From CAYOXX01 sp964408025 (GTDB lineage Bacteria; Acidobacteriota; DATKUA01), in NCBI GenBank assembly GCA_964408025.1, contig CAYOXX010000030.1, positions 1 to 31,164 of the forward strand: a stretch of 31,164 nt of DNA, written 5' to 3'. Positions 17,399 through 30,031 of the stretch are shown one piece after another; within the stretch, counting starts at the first letter, position 1; every line of letters starts with the position of its first letter. Under the pieces are notes generated by a model. The model saw nothing but the letters and a program-made list of their open reading frames with translations. It was not told the origin of the DNA and did not search any database. The position numbers were made by a program, and so were the translations under genes.

Positions 17399-18796
17399 AT
17401 GAGCAAGAGTGAAAAGGTGGTTCACCCTTATATCCCGAACTCCGCGCCGGAAGTGAAAGCCAAGATGCTGGAGGAGATCGGCGTCAAGGAGATCGATGAG
17501 CTCTATGAGGATATCCCCGAGAGCTTGAGATTCGATCGGGAGCTTGACCTGCCCGAACCGTTGACCTCCGAATGTTCCCTGAAGCGCCACGTGGAGAGCA
17601 TCCTCTCCCGGAATCAGACCTGTGAAGAGAACCTGAGCTTCCTGGGCGCAGGATGCTGGCAACACTACGTCCCCGCCATCTGCGACGAGGTCAATCGGCG
17701 GTCGGAATTCCTGACGGCCTATGCGGGGGAGCCTTACGAAGACCACGGCAGGTTCCAGGCGCTCTTCGAGTACCAGAGTCTGATGGCCGAACTCCTGGAG
17801 ATGGACGTCGTGAACGTGCCCACCTACGATTGGTGCCAGGCCGCGAGCACGTCGATAAGAATGGCCGGCAGAATAACTAGCCGGGACGAAATCCTGATTT
17901 CGGACACAGTCTCTCCCGACAGGCTCTCGGCGATCAGAAACTACTGCAGACCTATCATCAGCGTCATACCGGTCGCCCATTCCCGCGAAACCGGCTTGAT
18001 CGATCTGGACGATCTGAAAGCCAAAATGACCACCGCCGTCGCCGGCATCTACTTCGAGAATCCCTCATACCTGGGATTGGTCGAGGGCCGGGGACGGGAA
18101 ATATCGGATATCGCGCACCGAAATGGGGCGATCAGCATCGTGGGAATCGATCCGATCTCCCTGGGAGTGATGACCCCGCCGGCCCTCTACGGTGCTGACA
18201 TAGTGTGCGGAGACATTCAAAGCCTCGGGATTCACATGAACTTCGGCGGCGGCCTCGCGGGCTTCATCGCCACGCGCGACGAAGAGCAGTACGTCATGGA
18301 ATTCCCATCCCGACTCTTCGGCATCACGAAAACCGCCGTGGAGGGCGAGTACGGCTTCGGGGACGTCGCCTACGAGAGGACTTCCTTCGCGGTCAGAGAA
18401 AAGGGCAAGGAGTTCATCGGGACGGCCACAGCATTGTGGGGGATTACCGCGGCCGTCTATCTCTCCCTCATGGGTCCCAAGGGGATGCGGGAGCTGGGCA
18501 AGCACATTATGCAGAAGTCCCAATATGCGATGAAAAAGCTCTCCGAGATCGAAGGGGTCACGGCACCCCTATTCAGATCAACACCGTTCAAAGAGTTCGT
18601 CGTCGACTTCAGCGATACGGGAAGGCGCGTAGAAGGCATCAACAAATCCCTGCGCGAACGCGGCATCTTCGGAGGACATGATCTGTCGAGGGAATTTCCC
18701 GAGCTGGGAGAGTGCGCGCTCTACTGCGTCACCGAAGTTCACTCGAAGGGCGATTTGGATTACATGGCACAAGCATTGGGAGAGTGTCTGAGATAA
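17399..18796 (+). CDS. Divergent GcvPA-like glycine dehydrogenase subunit 1
   Basis: A 465-residue PLP-fold protein homologous to GcvPA, the non-lysine subunit of the two-part glycine decarboxylase (P-protein). The N-terminus (HPYIPNSAPEVKAKMLEEIG) and the segment FLGAGCWQHYVPAICDEV match the family. Where canonical GcvPA has 'TPYQPE-SQG', this one reads AYAGEPYEDHGRFQALFEY (about 107-125). Where canonical enzymes keep 'ATSNICT', this one has EFIGTATALWG (about 338-348). Both regions line the active site, so the substrate may not be glycine. CGGAG lies 6 bases before the ATG. It precedes its GcvPB-like partner by 44 bases. No GcvT, GcvH or Lpd gene is near. Confidence 0.85.
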   Translation: MSKSEKVVHPYIPNSAPEVKAKMLEEIGVKEIDELYEDIPESLRFDRELDLPEPLTSECSLKRHVESILSRNQTCEENLSFLGAGCWQHYVPAICDEVNRRSEFLTAYAGEPYEDHGRFQALFEYQSLMAELLEMDVVNVPTYDWCQAASTSIRMAGRITSRDEILISDTVSPDRLSAIRNYCRPIISVIPVAHSRETGLIDLDDLKAKMTTAVAGIYFENPSYLGLVEGRGREISDIAHRNGAISIVGIDPISLGVMTPPALYGADIVCGDIQSLGIHMNFGGGLAGFIATRDEEQYVMEFPSRLFGITKTAVEGEYGFGDVAYERTSFAVREKGKEFIGTATALWGITAAVYLSLMGPKGMRELGKHIMQKSQYAMKKLSEIEGVTAPLFRSTPFKEFVVDFSDTGRRVEGINKSLRERGIFGGHDLSREFPELGECALYCVTEVHSKGDLDYMAQALGECLR

Positions 18797-18840
18797 GGAT
18801 ACGTGATCAGCAGCATCGGTGAACCCGGAGGATGCTTGAG

Positions 18841-20403
18841 ATGAAGACAGAGACCAAGACGAGATTGAGAGATTTTCACCAGGCCAAGTGGGACGAGGAG
18901 ATCATCTTCGAGCTCAGCACACCGGGCGAACGGGGAATACTGATACCCGAAGTGGAGCGCGAGATCGAAGAGTCTGTCGGCGACGGCGTGTCCGCGCTTC
19001 CCGAAAGCATGATCAGGAGCGAGCCCCCCTGTCTTCCCGAGGTCGCACAGATGAGGGTGCTTAAGCATTTCCTTCGCCTGTCCCAACAGTGTCTCGGAGC
19101 CGATCTGAATATCGATTTGGGGCAGGGAACCTGCACGATGAAGTACAGCCCGAAAATCAACGACGTCCTGGCTTCATCTCCGAAGGCGAGCGCGCTTCAC
19201 CCGCTGCAGGACGAGAGCACCGTCCAGGGGGCCCTCGAAATAATGTACACATTGGAATCATTTTTCCGAGAGATTTCGGGGCTCAGCAGATTCACACTCC
19301 AGCCGAGCTCGGGATCGGCGGCCATCTTCACCATGGCATCCATCGTCCACGCCTACCACGAATCCCGAGGCGAAGCAGACCGTCGAGACGAGATTATCAC
19401 CACCATCTTCTCCCACCCGTCGGATGCCGCGGCGGCGGCCGTAAAGGGATTCAAGGTAATTACGCTCTACCAGAACGAAGACGGGCTGCCAGAACTCGAA
19501 GCCCTCAGGAAGGCTGTGTCCGGCCGCACGGCGGCCATGTTCATCACCAACCCGGAAGATACCGGCATCTTCAACCCGAAAATCGTTGAATTCGCCCGAG
19601 CCGTTCACGAGGCGGGAGGCCTGTGCGGCTACGACCAGGCCAACGCCAACGGAATCCTGGGCGTCACCAGGGCCAGGGAGGCGGGATTCGACATATGCTT
19701 CTTCAATCTCCACAAAACCTTTTCGGCGCCCCACGGCTGCGGCGGCCCGGCGGCGGGAGCGCTCGGCGTGACGGAGGAGCTGGTCGATTTCCTGCCCGTT
19801 CCGCTTGTGGAGTTCGACGGCGAACGGTACTACTTGAACTACGACCTCCCGAAAACGATCGGCAAGGTAAGAGGCTTCCACGGGGTGTTCCCGCTGATCC
19901 TGAGGGCATACTCTTGGATTATGTGTCTGGGCGCAGCGGGACTCAGAGAAGTCGCCAATGTCGCCGTCCTGAATAACAATTACATTCTGAACAAGGTGAA
20001 GAAGATTCGTGGCGCAACGGCGCCCTTCGCGCCGGGACGGCACCGCATCGAGCAGGTGAGGTACAGTTGGGAGCGGCTCAGGGACGACACGGGCGTCACC
20101 ACCGAGGACGTAACCTGCCGCATGGCCGACTTCGGCTTCCACTTGTGGTCCAGTCACCACCCGTTCGTCGTTCCCGAGCCCTTTACCATCGAGCCCACGG
20201 AATCCTACTCGAAAGAGGAGATCGACGAGTACATCGAGGGCTTGCGCAAGGTCGCTGAAGAAGCCTACGAGAATCCCGAGAGGATTAAAAACGCGCCCTA
20301 CAACAGCGTGGTGCACAAGATCGACCACAGCACGCTGGACGATCCCGACAGGTGGGCGATCACCTGGAGGGCTCACCTGAAAAAGCAGAAGCGGAATCGC
20401 TGA
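18841..20403 (+). CDS. Divergent GcvPB-like glycine dehydrogenase subunit 2
   Basis: A 520-residue PLP enzyme homologous to GcvPB, the catalytic subunit of two-part P-protein. The PLP lysine is Lys292 in FNLHKTFSAPHGCGGP, where canonical GcvPB has 'HGGGGPG', so a Gly is replaced by Cys. The Gly-rich DLGQGTCTMKYSP, the HPLQDE segment and the C-terminal stretch from YSKEEIDEYI onward are as in the family. The start is ATG at 18841: GGAGG lies 9 bases upstream, whereas the alternative ATG at 18832 sits directly against it. A P-protein normally hands an aminomethyl group to lipoyl-GcvH; here none is encoded nearby. It probably forms a heterotetramer with the gene upstream. Confidence 0.88.
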   Translation: MKTETKTRLRDFHQAKWDEEIIFELSTPGERGILIPEVEREIEESVGDGVSALPESMIRSEPPCLPEVAQMRVLKHFLRLSQQCLGADLNIDLGQGTCTMKYSPKINDVLASSPKASALHPLQDESTVQGALEIMYTLESFFREISGLSRFTLQPSSGSAAIFTMASIVHAYHESRGEADRRDEIITTIFSHPSDAAAAAVKGFKVITLYQNEDGLPELEALRKAVSGRTAAMFITNPEDTGIFNPKIVEFARAVHEAGGLCGYDQANANGILGVTRAREAGFDICFFNLHKTFSAPHGCGGPAAGALGVTEELVDFLPVPLVEFDGERYYLNYDLPKTIGKVRGFHGVFPLILRAYSWIMCLGAAGLREVANVAVLNNNYILNKVKKIRGATAPFAPGRHRIEQVRYSWERLRDDTGVTTEDVTCRMADFGFHLWSSHHPFVVPEPFTIEPTESYSKEEIDEYIEGLRKVAEEAYENPERIKNAPYNSVVHKIDHSTLDDPDRWAITWRAHLKKQKRNR

Positions 20404-20415
20404 TCACCGATCAAA

Positions 20416-21531
20416 ATGAAGAAATTAGGCCTGATCGTAAATCCTGTCGCTGGAATGGGCGGACGGATCGGGCTGAAGGGGACGGACGGCGCGGAGATCC
20501 TGGCGAAAGCCAGGGCTCTGGGGGCGGAGCCCCAGGCCGAGCAGCGGGCGGCCGAGGCCGTGCGCGGGCTCGAAGCGCTTAAAGGCAGGATAGAAATTAT
20601 CACCTGCCGCGGGGCCATGGGCGAGGCGGTCGCCGCCAGATGCGGCTTTTCACCCAGCATAAGTTGGATTCCGGTGGGTCAGGACACAACTGCCGGAGAC
20701 ACCCGTGGGGCCGCCGAAAAGATGCGGGCTGCCGCTGTCGACCTGCTCCTTTTCGCCGGGGGAGACGGAACGGCCAGAGATATTTGCGGCGCCGTAGGCA
20801 CCTCCGTTGTGGTCTTGGGAATCCCCGCCGGCGTCAAGATCCATTCCGCAGTATTTGCACGCAATCCCACCAGGGCGGGAGAACTGGCAGCCCTATACCT
20901 GGAGGGCAAGGCCAAGGGAACCACGGAATCCGAGGTCATGGACATCAACGAGGAGGAATATCGGCGCGGGATTCTGTCGGCGAAACTCCATGGATACCTC
21001 CGCATTCCACAGGAGCGGCGGTACATTCAGAGTCTCAAAGCCGGAAGCGTGGAGAGCGAGCGGCACGCCCAGGAAGCAATCGCCTCCGAGATTGTGGAGA
21101 ACATGTCCGATGACTACTACTACGTTATTGGTCCAGGGACCACAACCAGAGCAATCATGGAAAAAATGAACCTGGAACATTCCTTGCTGGGCGTGGACCT
21201 CGTTCACAGGAAAAGGCTCGTCGGGAAGGACCTAAACGAAAAAGAGATACTGGAGAAAACGAAAGGGAGAAGAACCAGAATAGTCGTCACGCCGATCGGG
21301 GGCCAGGGCTACATTCTCGGCAGGGGAAACCAGCAGTTGAGCCCCCGGGTGATCGAGCAAGCCGGCACTGAGAACATCCTGGTGGCGGCTACCAGGCAGA
21401 AGATCAACTCTCTGAGGGGCCGGCCGCTACTGGTCGACACGGGGGACGGAGAAACAGACAGCATGTTTGGCGGCTACCAGAAGATTATTACTGGATACAG
21501 AGAGATGATTATATATAAGATTGAACACTAG
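20416..21531 (+). CDS. AcoX-like ATP-NAD kinase family protein
   Basis: A 371-residue protein of the COG3199 group. The N-terminus LGLIVNPVAGMGGRIGLKGT and the GGDGTARD motif (115-122) are characteristic; GGDGT is the phosphate-binding motif shared with NAD and diacylglycerol kinases. Close relatives are the AcoX proteins of acetoin-dehydrogenase gene clusters, whose reaction is not established, so 'NAD kinase' is a fold-level statement. It begins 12 bases after the GcvPB-like gene without a clear ribosome site, so it is likely translated by coupling. AcoX accompanies a lipoate-dependent complex elsewhere, and here it accompanies a GcvP-type enzyme, which also normally uses lipoate. Confidence 0.8.
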   Translation: MKKLGLIVNPVAGMGGRIGLKGTDGAEILAKARALGAEPQAEQRAAEAVRGLEALKGRIEIITCRGAMGEAVAARCGFSPSISWIPVGQDTTAGDTRGAAEKMRAAAVDLLLFAGGDGTARDICGAVGTSVVVLGIPAGVKIHSAVFARNPTRAGELAALYLEGKAKGTTESEVMDINEEEYRRGILSAKLHGYLRIPQERRYIQSLKAGSVESERHAQEAIASEIVENMSDDYYYVIGPGTTTRAIMEKMNLEHSLLGVDLVHRKRLVGKDLNEKEILEKTKGRRTRIVVTPIGGQGYILGRGNQQLSPRVIEQAGTENILVAATRQKINSLRGRPLLVDTGDGETDSMFGGYQKIITGYREMIIYKIEH

Positions 21532-21847
21532 CCATGCCAACGGTTCGGCTGTGATATATAGAGGTCCGCGGGCACCGGAGGCCTCCCGGCGTGGGCCGCC
21601 GGCTCAGACTGCGGCACCGAGTATGAGCCGTAGCGAGCATACCTAATTTATGGGCTACACGACGGCCGGATCGCCAAGCGACAAGATTAGGTCCGTTCTC
21701 GCGCTCTTGACCTACACCGGTTTCTAATACATAGTTATATAAATTCGAGACAACTTTGCCGCCACAAGGATAATTTCATCTGCAAGGGCGATCGGCGTTG
21801 GAGTAACAGAAAGACTCGCCCCACAACAGGCCGGCAAGCAGTCCATC
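21532..21847. other. Intergenic region between AcoX-like and aldehyde dehydrogenase genes
   Basis: The 350 bases from 21532 to the probable start at 21884 contain no open frame I would support. GC-rich sequence without a clean long repeat fills 21570-21640, and an AT-rich stretch at 21720-21745 holds the candidate promoter. No tRNA or riboswitch signature was recognised. Confidence 0.4.
21707..21735 (+). promoter_or_regulatory. Candidate promoter of the aldehyde dehydrogenase gene
   Basis: TTGACC (21707-21712), a 17-base spacer and CATAGT (21730-21735, four of six), next to an AT-rich TATATAAAT run. It lies about 150 bases upstream of the start at 21884. Confidence 0.4.
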
Positions 21848-21883
21848 ATGTTATGGAACAATTCGGTGAAGGAGGGTAGTCCC

Positions 21884-23260
21884 ATGAACAATCACGACAT
21901 GTCCGGTCTAGTTGCCGGACTTCGCTCCACTTTCAATGCTGGCCGCACCCGCCCCCTCTCCTGGCGCCGGGAGCAACTCGGCCGGCTGAAAGCTATGATC
22001 GCGGATCTCGAAGGGGAGTTGTTCGCCGCGCTCGAGGAAGACCTGGGAAAGCCGGGCTTCGAGTCCTGGCTCGGCGAGACCGGTTTCGTCACTTCCGAAA
22101 TCGACTACGCCGTGAAGCGGGTGGGCTTCTGGATGAAGCCGAGGTGGGTCAGGACGTCGATGTTGAACCAACCCGGCTCCAGCTACGTGCACCCCGAGCC
22201 GCTCGGAGTGGCTTTGATAATAGGCGCTTGGAATTACCCATTCCTGATCTCGATTTTGCCGCTGGTCGGCGCCATCGCGGCCGGCAACTGCGCCGTCGTC
22301 AAGCCCTCGGAGGTCTCGGCGAACACCTCCGCGGTCATCGCCAGGGGCGTGCGTGACTACCTGGACGGTGATGCCATAAGGGTAGTCGAAGGCGGGGTGC
22401 CCGAGACGACCGCCCTGCTGAAGGAGCAGTTCGACCACATCTTCTACACCGGCGGCGGGATAGTCGGGCGGATAGTGATGGAAGCGGCGGCGAGGAACCT
22501 GACGCCGGTGACGCTGGAACTGGGCGGCAAGAGCCCATGTTTAGTCGACCGCGGCGTGGACCTAAAGGTCGCCGCTCGTCGCATCGCCTGGGGCAGGTTC
22601 CTCAACGCCGGCCAGACCTGCGTATCGCCAGATTACGTGCTGGCGCACGAGGAGATCGAGGAGGAGCTTCTTGACCACCTGAAGTCAGCGTTGCGCCGTT
22701 TCTACGGCGCCGACCCGCGGCAGAGCCCCGACTACGCTCGCATCATCAACGAGATGCACTTCGGGCGCCTCGAGGCCCTGCTCGGTAGCGGCGAGGTCGT
22801 CACCGGCGGCCAGACGGACGCCTCCGACCTCTACATCGCCCCGACCATCCTCAGGAACGTGGTTCCCGATTCGCCGGTGATGGCCGAGGAGATCTTCGGC
22901 CCCATTCTGCCGGTGCTCGCGGTCCCCGGCATCGAGGCGGCCATCTCCTTCGTCAACGCCCGCCCCCGCCCCCTGGCGCTCTACCTCTTCTCAAGCGATG
23001 AGGGTACTAAGAAGAGGATCATCGAGCGCACCAGTTCCGGGAGCGTCTGCATCAACGACGTCGTAGTGCACCTGCTGGAGCCCGAGCTGCCCTTCGGCGG
23101 CGTAGGCCACAGCGGCATGGGGGAGTACACCGGCCGGGCGAGCTTCGAAACATTCAGCCACCGCAAGAGTGTGCTGAAGAAATCGCTGCGCTTCGACGTG
23201 CCGCTGCGCTACCCGCCTTACAACAACTCGAAGCTCAAGTGGCTCAAGCGGCTGGTGTAG
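21884..23260 (+). CDS. Class 3 aldehyde dehydrogenase
   Basis: A 458-residue NAD(P)-dependent aldehyde dehydrogenase of the ALDH3 type. It has GAWNYPFLISILPLVGAI, the general base Glu212 in LELGGKSP, catalytic Cys246 in AGQTCVSPDY, EEIFGPILPV and LPFGGVGHSGMGEYTG. Its length and the C-terminal RYPPYN...KLKWLKRLV are typical of ALDH3, which oxidises medium- and long-chain or aromatic aldehydes. The ATG at 21884 is chosen because GGAGG lies 8 bases upstream; an ATG at 21848 lacks a site. It lies 13 bases before the DUF362 gene, so they form an operon. It may clear an aldehyde from the preceding cluster, but the 350-bp gap makes that speculative. Confidence 0.92.
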   Translation: MNNHDMSGLVAGLRSTFNAGRTRPLSWRREQLGRLKAMIADLEGELFAALEEDLGKPGFESWLGETGFVTSEIDYAVKRVGFWMKPRWVRTSMLNQPGSSYVHPEPLGVALIIGAWNYPFLISILPLVGAIAAGNCAVVKPSEVSANTSAVIARGVRDYLDGDAIRVVEGGVPETTALLKEQFDHIFYTGGGIVGRIVMEAAARNLTPVTLELGGKSPCLVDRGVDLKVAARRIAWGRFLNAGQTCVSPDYVLAHEEIEEELLDHLKSALRRFYGADPRQSPDYARIINEMHFGRLEALLGSGEVVTGGQTDASDLYIAPTILRNVVPDSPVMAEEIFGPILPVLAVPGIEAAISFVNARPRPLALYLFSSDEGTKKRIIERTSSGSVCINDVVVHLLEPELPFGGVGHSGMGEYTGRASFETFSHRKSVLKKSLRFDVPLRYPPYNNSKLKWLKRLV

Positions 23261-23273
23261 TCGCGGGAATCCG

Positions 23274-24716
23274 ATGCCGTCGACAAAGCCGAAGGTCCTG
23301 ATACGGCGCTGCGACCAGTACGACGCCGACAGGATAGCGGGCATCGTCAGGGAGGGGATGGAGGAGCTGGGCGCCAGGCCAACCGGCAGGATTCTGCTGA
23401 AGCCGAACGTGGTGATCGCCCAGCGCGAGCTCTTCCCCCACGCTTTCACGCGTAGCGAGTTCCTCGACGGGGCGATCGCCGCCACCAAGGCGATGGCGGA
23501 GGACGTCGAAGAGATCGCTGTGGGCGAGCGCTGCGGCATCACGATCCCCACGCGATACTGCTTCCGGGAGGCCGGCTATCCCAAGGTTATCAGGAAGCAC
23601 AAGGTCAAAAGATATCACTTCGATGAGAGCCGGCACGTCCTGGTGAGGCTGACGAAGGAGGGCAGGCTGCGGGACGAGATCTTCGTGCCCAGGCCGGTGA
23701 CGCAATGCGACTTCCTCATCAACCTGCCGAAGTTCAAGGCCCACCCCTGGACGAAGTTGACGCTTAGCCTCAAGAACCTGATCGGTTTGCAGGACGACCG
23801 CCACCGGCTGGTCGACCACAACAGCTTCCTGGAGCACAAGATCGCCGACCTGCAGGAGGTGATCCAGCCCCGCTTCATCGCCGTCGACGCCATCGTCGCC
23901 GGCCAGAAGATGATGCTCACGCCGGACCCCTTCCCGATGGGCGCGATAGTGATGGGCACCAACTCCTGCGCCGTCGACACGGTCGGCTGCCACATGGTCC
24001 GCGTCAACCCCCACGACCTGATACACCTTCGGTTAGCCGCGCAGAGAGGCTTCGGCCCCGCGGAACTGGACGAGATTGAGGTCGCGGGAGACTTCCCGCT
24101 CGAGCAGGTGCTGGAGAGGACCCGGGGATTCCAGTTCGTCCGCGAGCGGATCGACGAATACTTCGAGGAGGAGAGCAACCTCTCCTGCACGGTGGGCGGA
24201 TTTCCCGAGGAGCACTCGCCCGACTACTGCCGGGGAGGGTGCCCCGGAGCCTTGCAGGAGGCGATGCACATACTGAACCAGTTCTCGCCGAACGCGGAAC
24301 AGAAGATGAGAAAAATCCGCTATGTTATCGGCAGGACAGACGACCCACTCGATCTGGACCAAGGCGAGAGAGTGCTCTTCACGGGAGACTGCACCAACTG
24401 GGAGGGATGTTTAAACGGCCGGACGGTGAAGATCGAGGGCGACTACAGGACCACCGGCCGGACCGACGTGCGCAAGACGAAATCGAACGACATGTTGCTG
24501 AAGATGCTCGGCTCCTTCTGGAAATGCTTCAGGCGCAGATCTGCGCGCTACATCCACGCCAGGGGTTGCCCCGTCTCCGTCGCGGAGCACCTGAACTACC
24601 TCTCGTCCATCGACGGGATCGCCAACCCGAACCTGGACCAGAGACTGGTCGTCCCCCTCAACATCGCATACTGGCGGATGAGGATCGGTCGCCTCCTGAA
24701 CCGCTTGTTCGGGTAA
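23274..24716 (+). CDS. DUF362 domain protein with a cysteine-rich C-terminal part
   Basis: A 480-residue protein. The N-terminal half is a DUF362 domain: ILLKPNVV, VGERCGITIPT, LINLPKFKAHPWTKLTLSLKNLIG and DAIVAGQ; the KFK-H and SLKN-LG segments are hallmarks. The C-terminal third (about 310-470) carries spaced cysteines, in SPDYCRGGCPGAL, FTGDCTNWEGCLNG and HARGCPVS, that could hold a metal or iron-sulfur cofactor, though no classical CxxCxxCxxxC ferredoxin motif is seen. DUF362 proteins are often near iron-sulfur or anaerobic enzymes and their function is not settled. It follows the aldehyde dehydrogenase by 13 bases and converges with the MmgE/PrpD gene 43 bases further on. Confidence 0.8.
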   Translation: MPSTKPKVLIRRCDQYDADRIAGIVREGMEELGARPTGRILLKPNVVIAQRELFPHAFTRSEFLDGAIAATKAMAEDVEEIAVGERCGITIPTRYCFREAGYPKVIRKHKVKRYHFDESRHVLVRLTKEGRLRDEIFVPRPVTQCDFLINLPKFKAHPWTKLTLSLKNLIGLQDDRHRLVDHNSFLEHKIADLQEVIQPRFIAVDAIVAGQKMMLTPDPFPMGAIVMGTNSCAVDTVGCHMVRVNPHDLIHLRLAAQRGFGPAELDEIEVAGDFPLEQVLERTRGFQFVRERIDEYFEEESNLSCTVGGFPEEHSPDYCRGGCPGALQEAMHILNQFSPNAEQKMRKIRYVIGRTDDPLDLDQGERVLFTGDCTNWEGCLNGRTVKIEGDYRTTGRTDVRKTKSNDMLLKMLGSFWKCFRRRSARYIHARGCPVSVAEHLNYLSSIDGIANPNLDQRLVVPLNIAYWRMRIGRLLNRLFG

Positions 24717-24759
24717 TCCCCAGCTATAGCCGGTGGCGGCGAGACGGGGCGCCTGCAGA

Positions 24760-26133
24760 TCACTTATCGGCTGTGAGCAGTTTCATCAGCTCCGAAAGGT
24801 CCGGTGCTTCCTCGAGAGCGAAAATCGCCTTCTTCAGCTCGTCCATCCGCTCCTCGCTGCAGCAGATCGAGGCCAGGGCGCGGAACTTGGTGTCGAGGTC
24901 TTCCTCGGTCATCGGCTCGCGCGGGTCGCCCTTCGGGTAGTCCATGCGACGCTCGAACAGGCGGCCGTCCGTTGTGCTGACGGATACGTGGGTCGCCTGC
25001 TTGGCGGGGAACAGCGCTTCGAACTCCGGCTCCGCCACCACCTTGATCTTGTCGATCACGGCCAGGATGCGCTCGTCGCCGAGCCGTTCTTCCTTGAAGG
25101 CCGCGGGTGTCACCGCGCGGTCCACGGCGGCCGCGGCGATGCAGTATGGGAGGCTGTGGTCGGCGGTCTCGCGGCTGTCGGGGCGGTACTTGGCCGGATC
25201 GCTGAGGATCTCGGCGGCCCGCTTTATCGTCTTGATACGAATCTCGGCGATATCCCCGGCAGCGACGTCGTGCTCGGTAATGAGTGCAAGGAAGGCGCTG
25301 ATCGGCGTGTGGGTGAGCGCCTCGGTGGGGAAGGCCTTCATCGAGCATTGTCCGATGCGCCAGCCGCCGCCGAGCCCCTCGGTCAGGACTTCGGGGCGCC
25401 AGTCGGGCCCGAGGCATTCGAAGAGCCCCTCGCGCCCCTCGAGCACCGGTTCGGGGCCGCTGTAGCCGCCCCCGGCCAGCAGCGCCGCCATCACGCCATC
25501 GGCGACGGCGAACGGCTCGACGGTGTTCTTCATCATCGTCAGCTTGCCGGCCGTCACCGAGCCGAGCGTGCAGCCGTGGCTGCCGCTGATGCCGACGGCG
25601 TTGACCAACTGCTCGACGTCGAGGCCCATCAGCATCCCGGCCGCCAGCGGGCTCACGTATTGGGTGAGCGTGGCGTGGTGCCAGCCCCGTTCGCGGATCC
25701 CAGGCTCGCCGCACTCGGCCAGGCGCATCTCCAGCTCGTAGGCCAGCACGACGGCGGTTAGCAGCTCAGCGCCGCTGCGGCCGCGCCACTCGGCCACCGC
25801 CAGCGGCGCGCTGATCAGGTCAGAGGGGTGCGTCGGATCGGCCTTCCAGTAGATGTCGTTGTAGTCCATGGCGCGGATCATGAGGCCGTTGAGGAACGCC
25901 GCGCTCGTCACCGGCACGCGCCGACCTAAGCCTATGCACGTGGCCTGCTCGGCGCCGCCCAGGGCCAGCACCACGTCGCGCGCTATGGCCACGTCGTGGT
26001 GCCGGCCGGCGCCCAGGGCGCAGCCGAGGGAGTCGTAAAGAAAGCGCTTGGCCGCGCCGGCGGCCTCGGCGCTCAGGTCGTCGAACTTGAGATCGCGGGC
26101 AAATTCGGCCCACGTGCGCGAAATTGACTTCAT
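24760..26133 (-). CDS. MmgE/PrpD family protein
   Basis: A 457-residue cytoplasmic protein of the MmgE/PrpD family (2-methylcitrate dehydratase, cis-aconitate decarboxylase and relatives). Family signatures are LGCALGA, AAFLNGLMIRAMDYND, the HPSD motif following it, and the active-site region GWHHATLTQYVSPLAAGML; KAFPTEALTHTPI and the HSLPYCIAAA segment follow in the second half. The known PrpD reaction dehydrates 2-methylcitrate, but no prpB or prpC is here and many paralogues act on other hydroxy-acids. GGAG lies 7 bases before the ATG. It is transcribed alone, toward the DUF362 gene. Confidence 0.9.
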   Translation of the reverse strand: MKSISRTWAEFARDLKFDDLSAEAAGAAKRFLYDSLGCALGAGRHHDVAIARDVVLALGGAEQATCIGLGRRVPVTSAAFLNGLMIRAMDYNDIYWKADPTHPSDLISAPLAVAEWRGRSGAELLTAVVLAYELEMRLAECGEPGIRERGWHHATLTQYVSPLAAGMLMGLDVEQLVNAVGISGSHGCTLGSVTAGKLTMMKNTVEPFAVADGVMAALLAGGGYSGPEPVLEGREGLFECLGPDWRPEVLTEGLGGGWRIGQCSMKAFPTEALTHTPISAFLALITEHDVAAGDIAEIRIKTIKRAAEILSDPAKYRPDSRETADHSLPYCIAAAAVDRAVTPAAFKEERLGDERILAVIDKIKVVAEPEFEALFPAKQATHVSVSTTDGRLFERRMDYPKGDPREPMTEEDLDTKFRALASICCSEERMDELKKAIFALEEAPDLSELMKLLTADK

Positions 26134-26281
26134 GATATCGCTCCGTTTGTAGTATTGTATTTTCGGGAGTGGCCATTGTATCCGAGGACGGCAGCCCGTT
26201 CAACATCGGGAGTGGTTCCGGCGTGCCCGCCGCGTAGCGGCTTGTGCGCTCGATCGTCGCCACTGAAGGCCAACATTAGTT

Positions 26282-26287
26282 TATAAT
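26282..26287 (+). promoter_or_regulatory. -10 box before the hybrid kinase gene
   Basis: A perfect TATAAT about 125 bases upstream of the start codon at 26413; no good -35 box is found at the usual distance. The gap 26134-26412 otherwise has no gene. Confidence 0.35.
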
Positions 26288-26412
26288 AGCGGCCGGGTCA
26301 GCGCTGTAAGGACACGCTTACGACTAATTGAACTAATCCCTTCCTGTGTCCAGACAAGATGCTCGGCCGGGCTGGAATGGCTTGATGTTCCCAGCAGCTA
26401 CGGAGGCGCCGA

Positions 26413-29982
<3,570 letters not shown>

Positions 29983-30031
29983 GCAGTCGGTTCGGGGAAG
30001 GAACCGATTCCGGAGCTGGTAGTTCTGAGAG

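Noticed and set aside
18832..18840. An ATG nine bases upstream of the chosen GcvPB-like start
   Set aside because: It touches the GGAGG site with no spacer, whereas the ATG at 18841 has a 9-base spacer.
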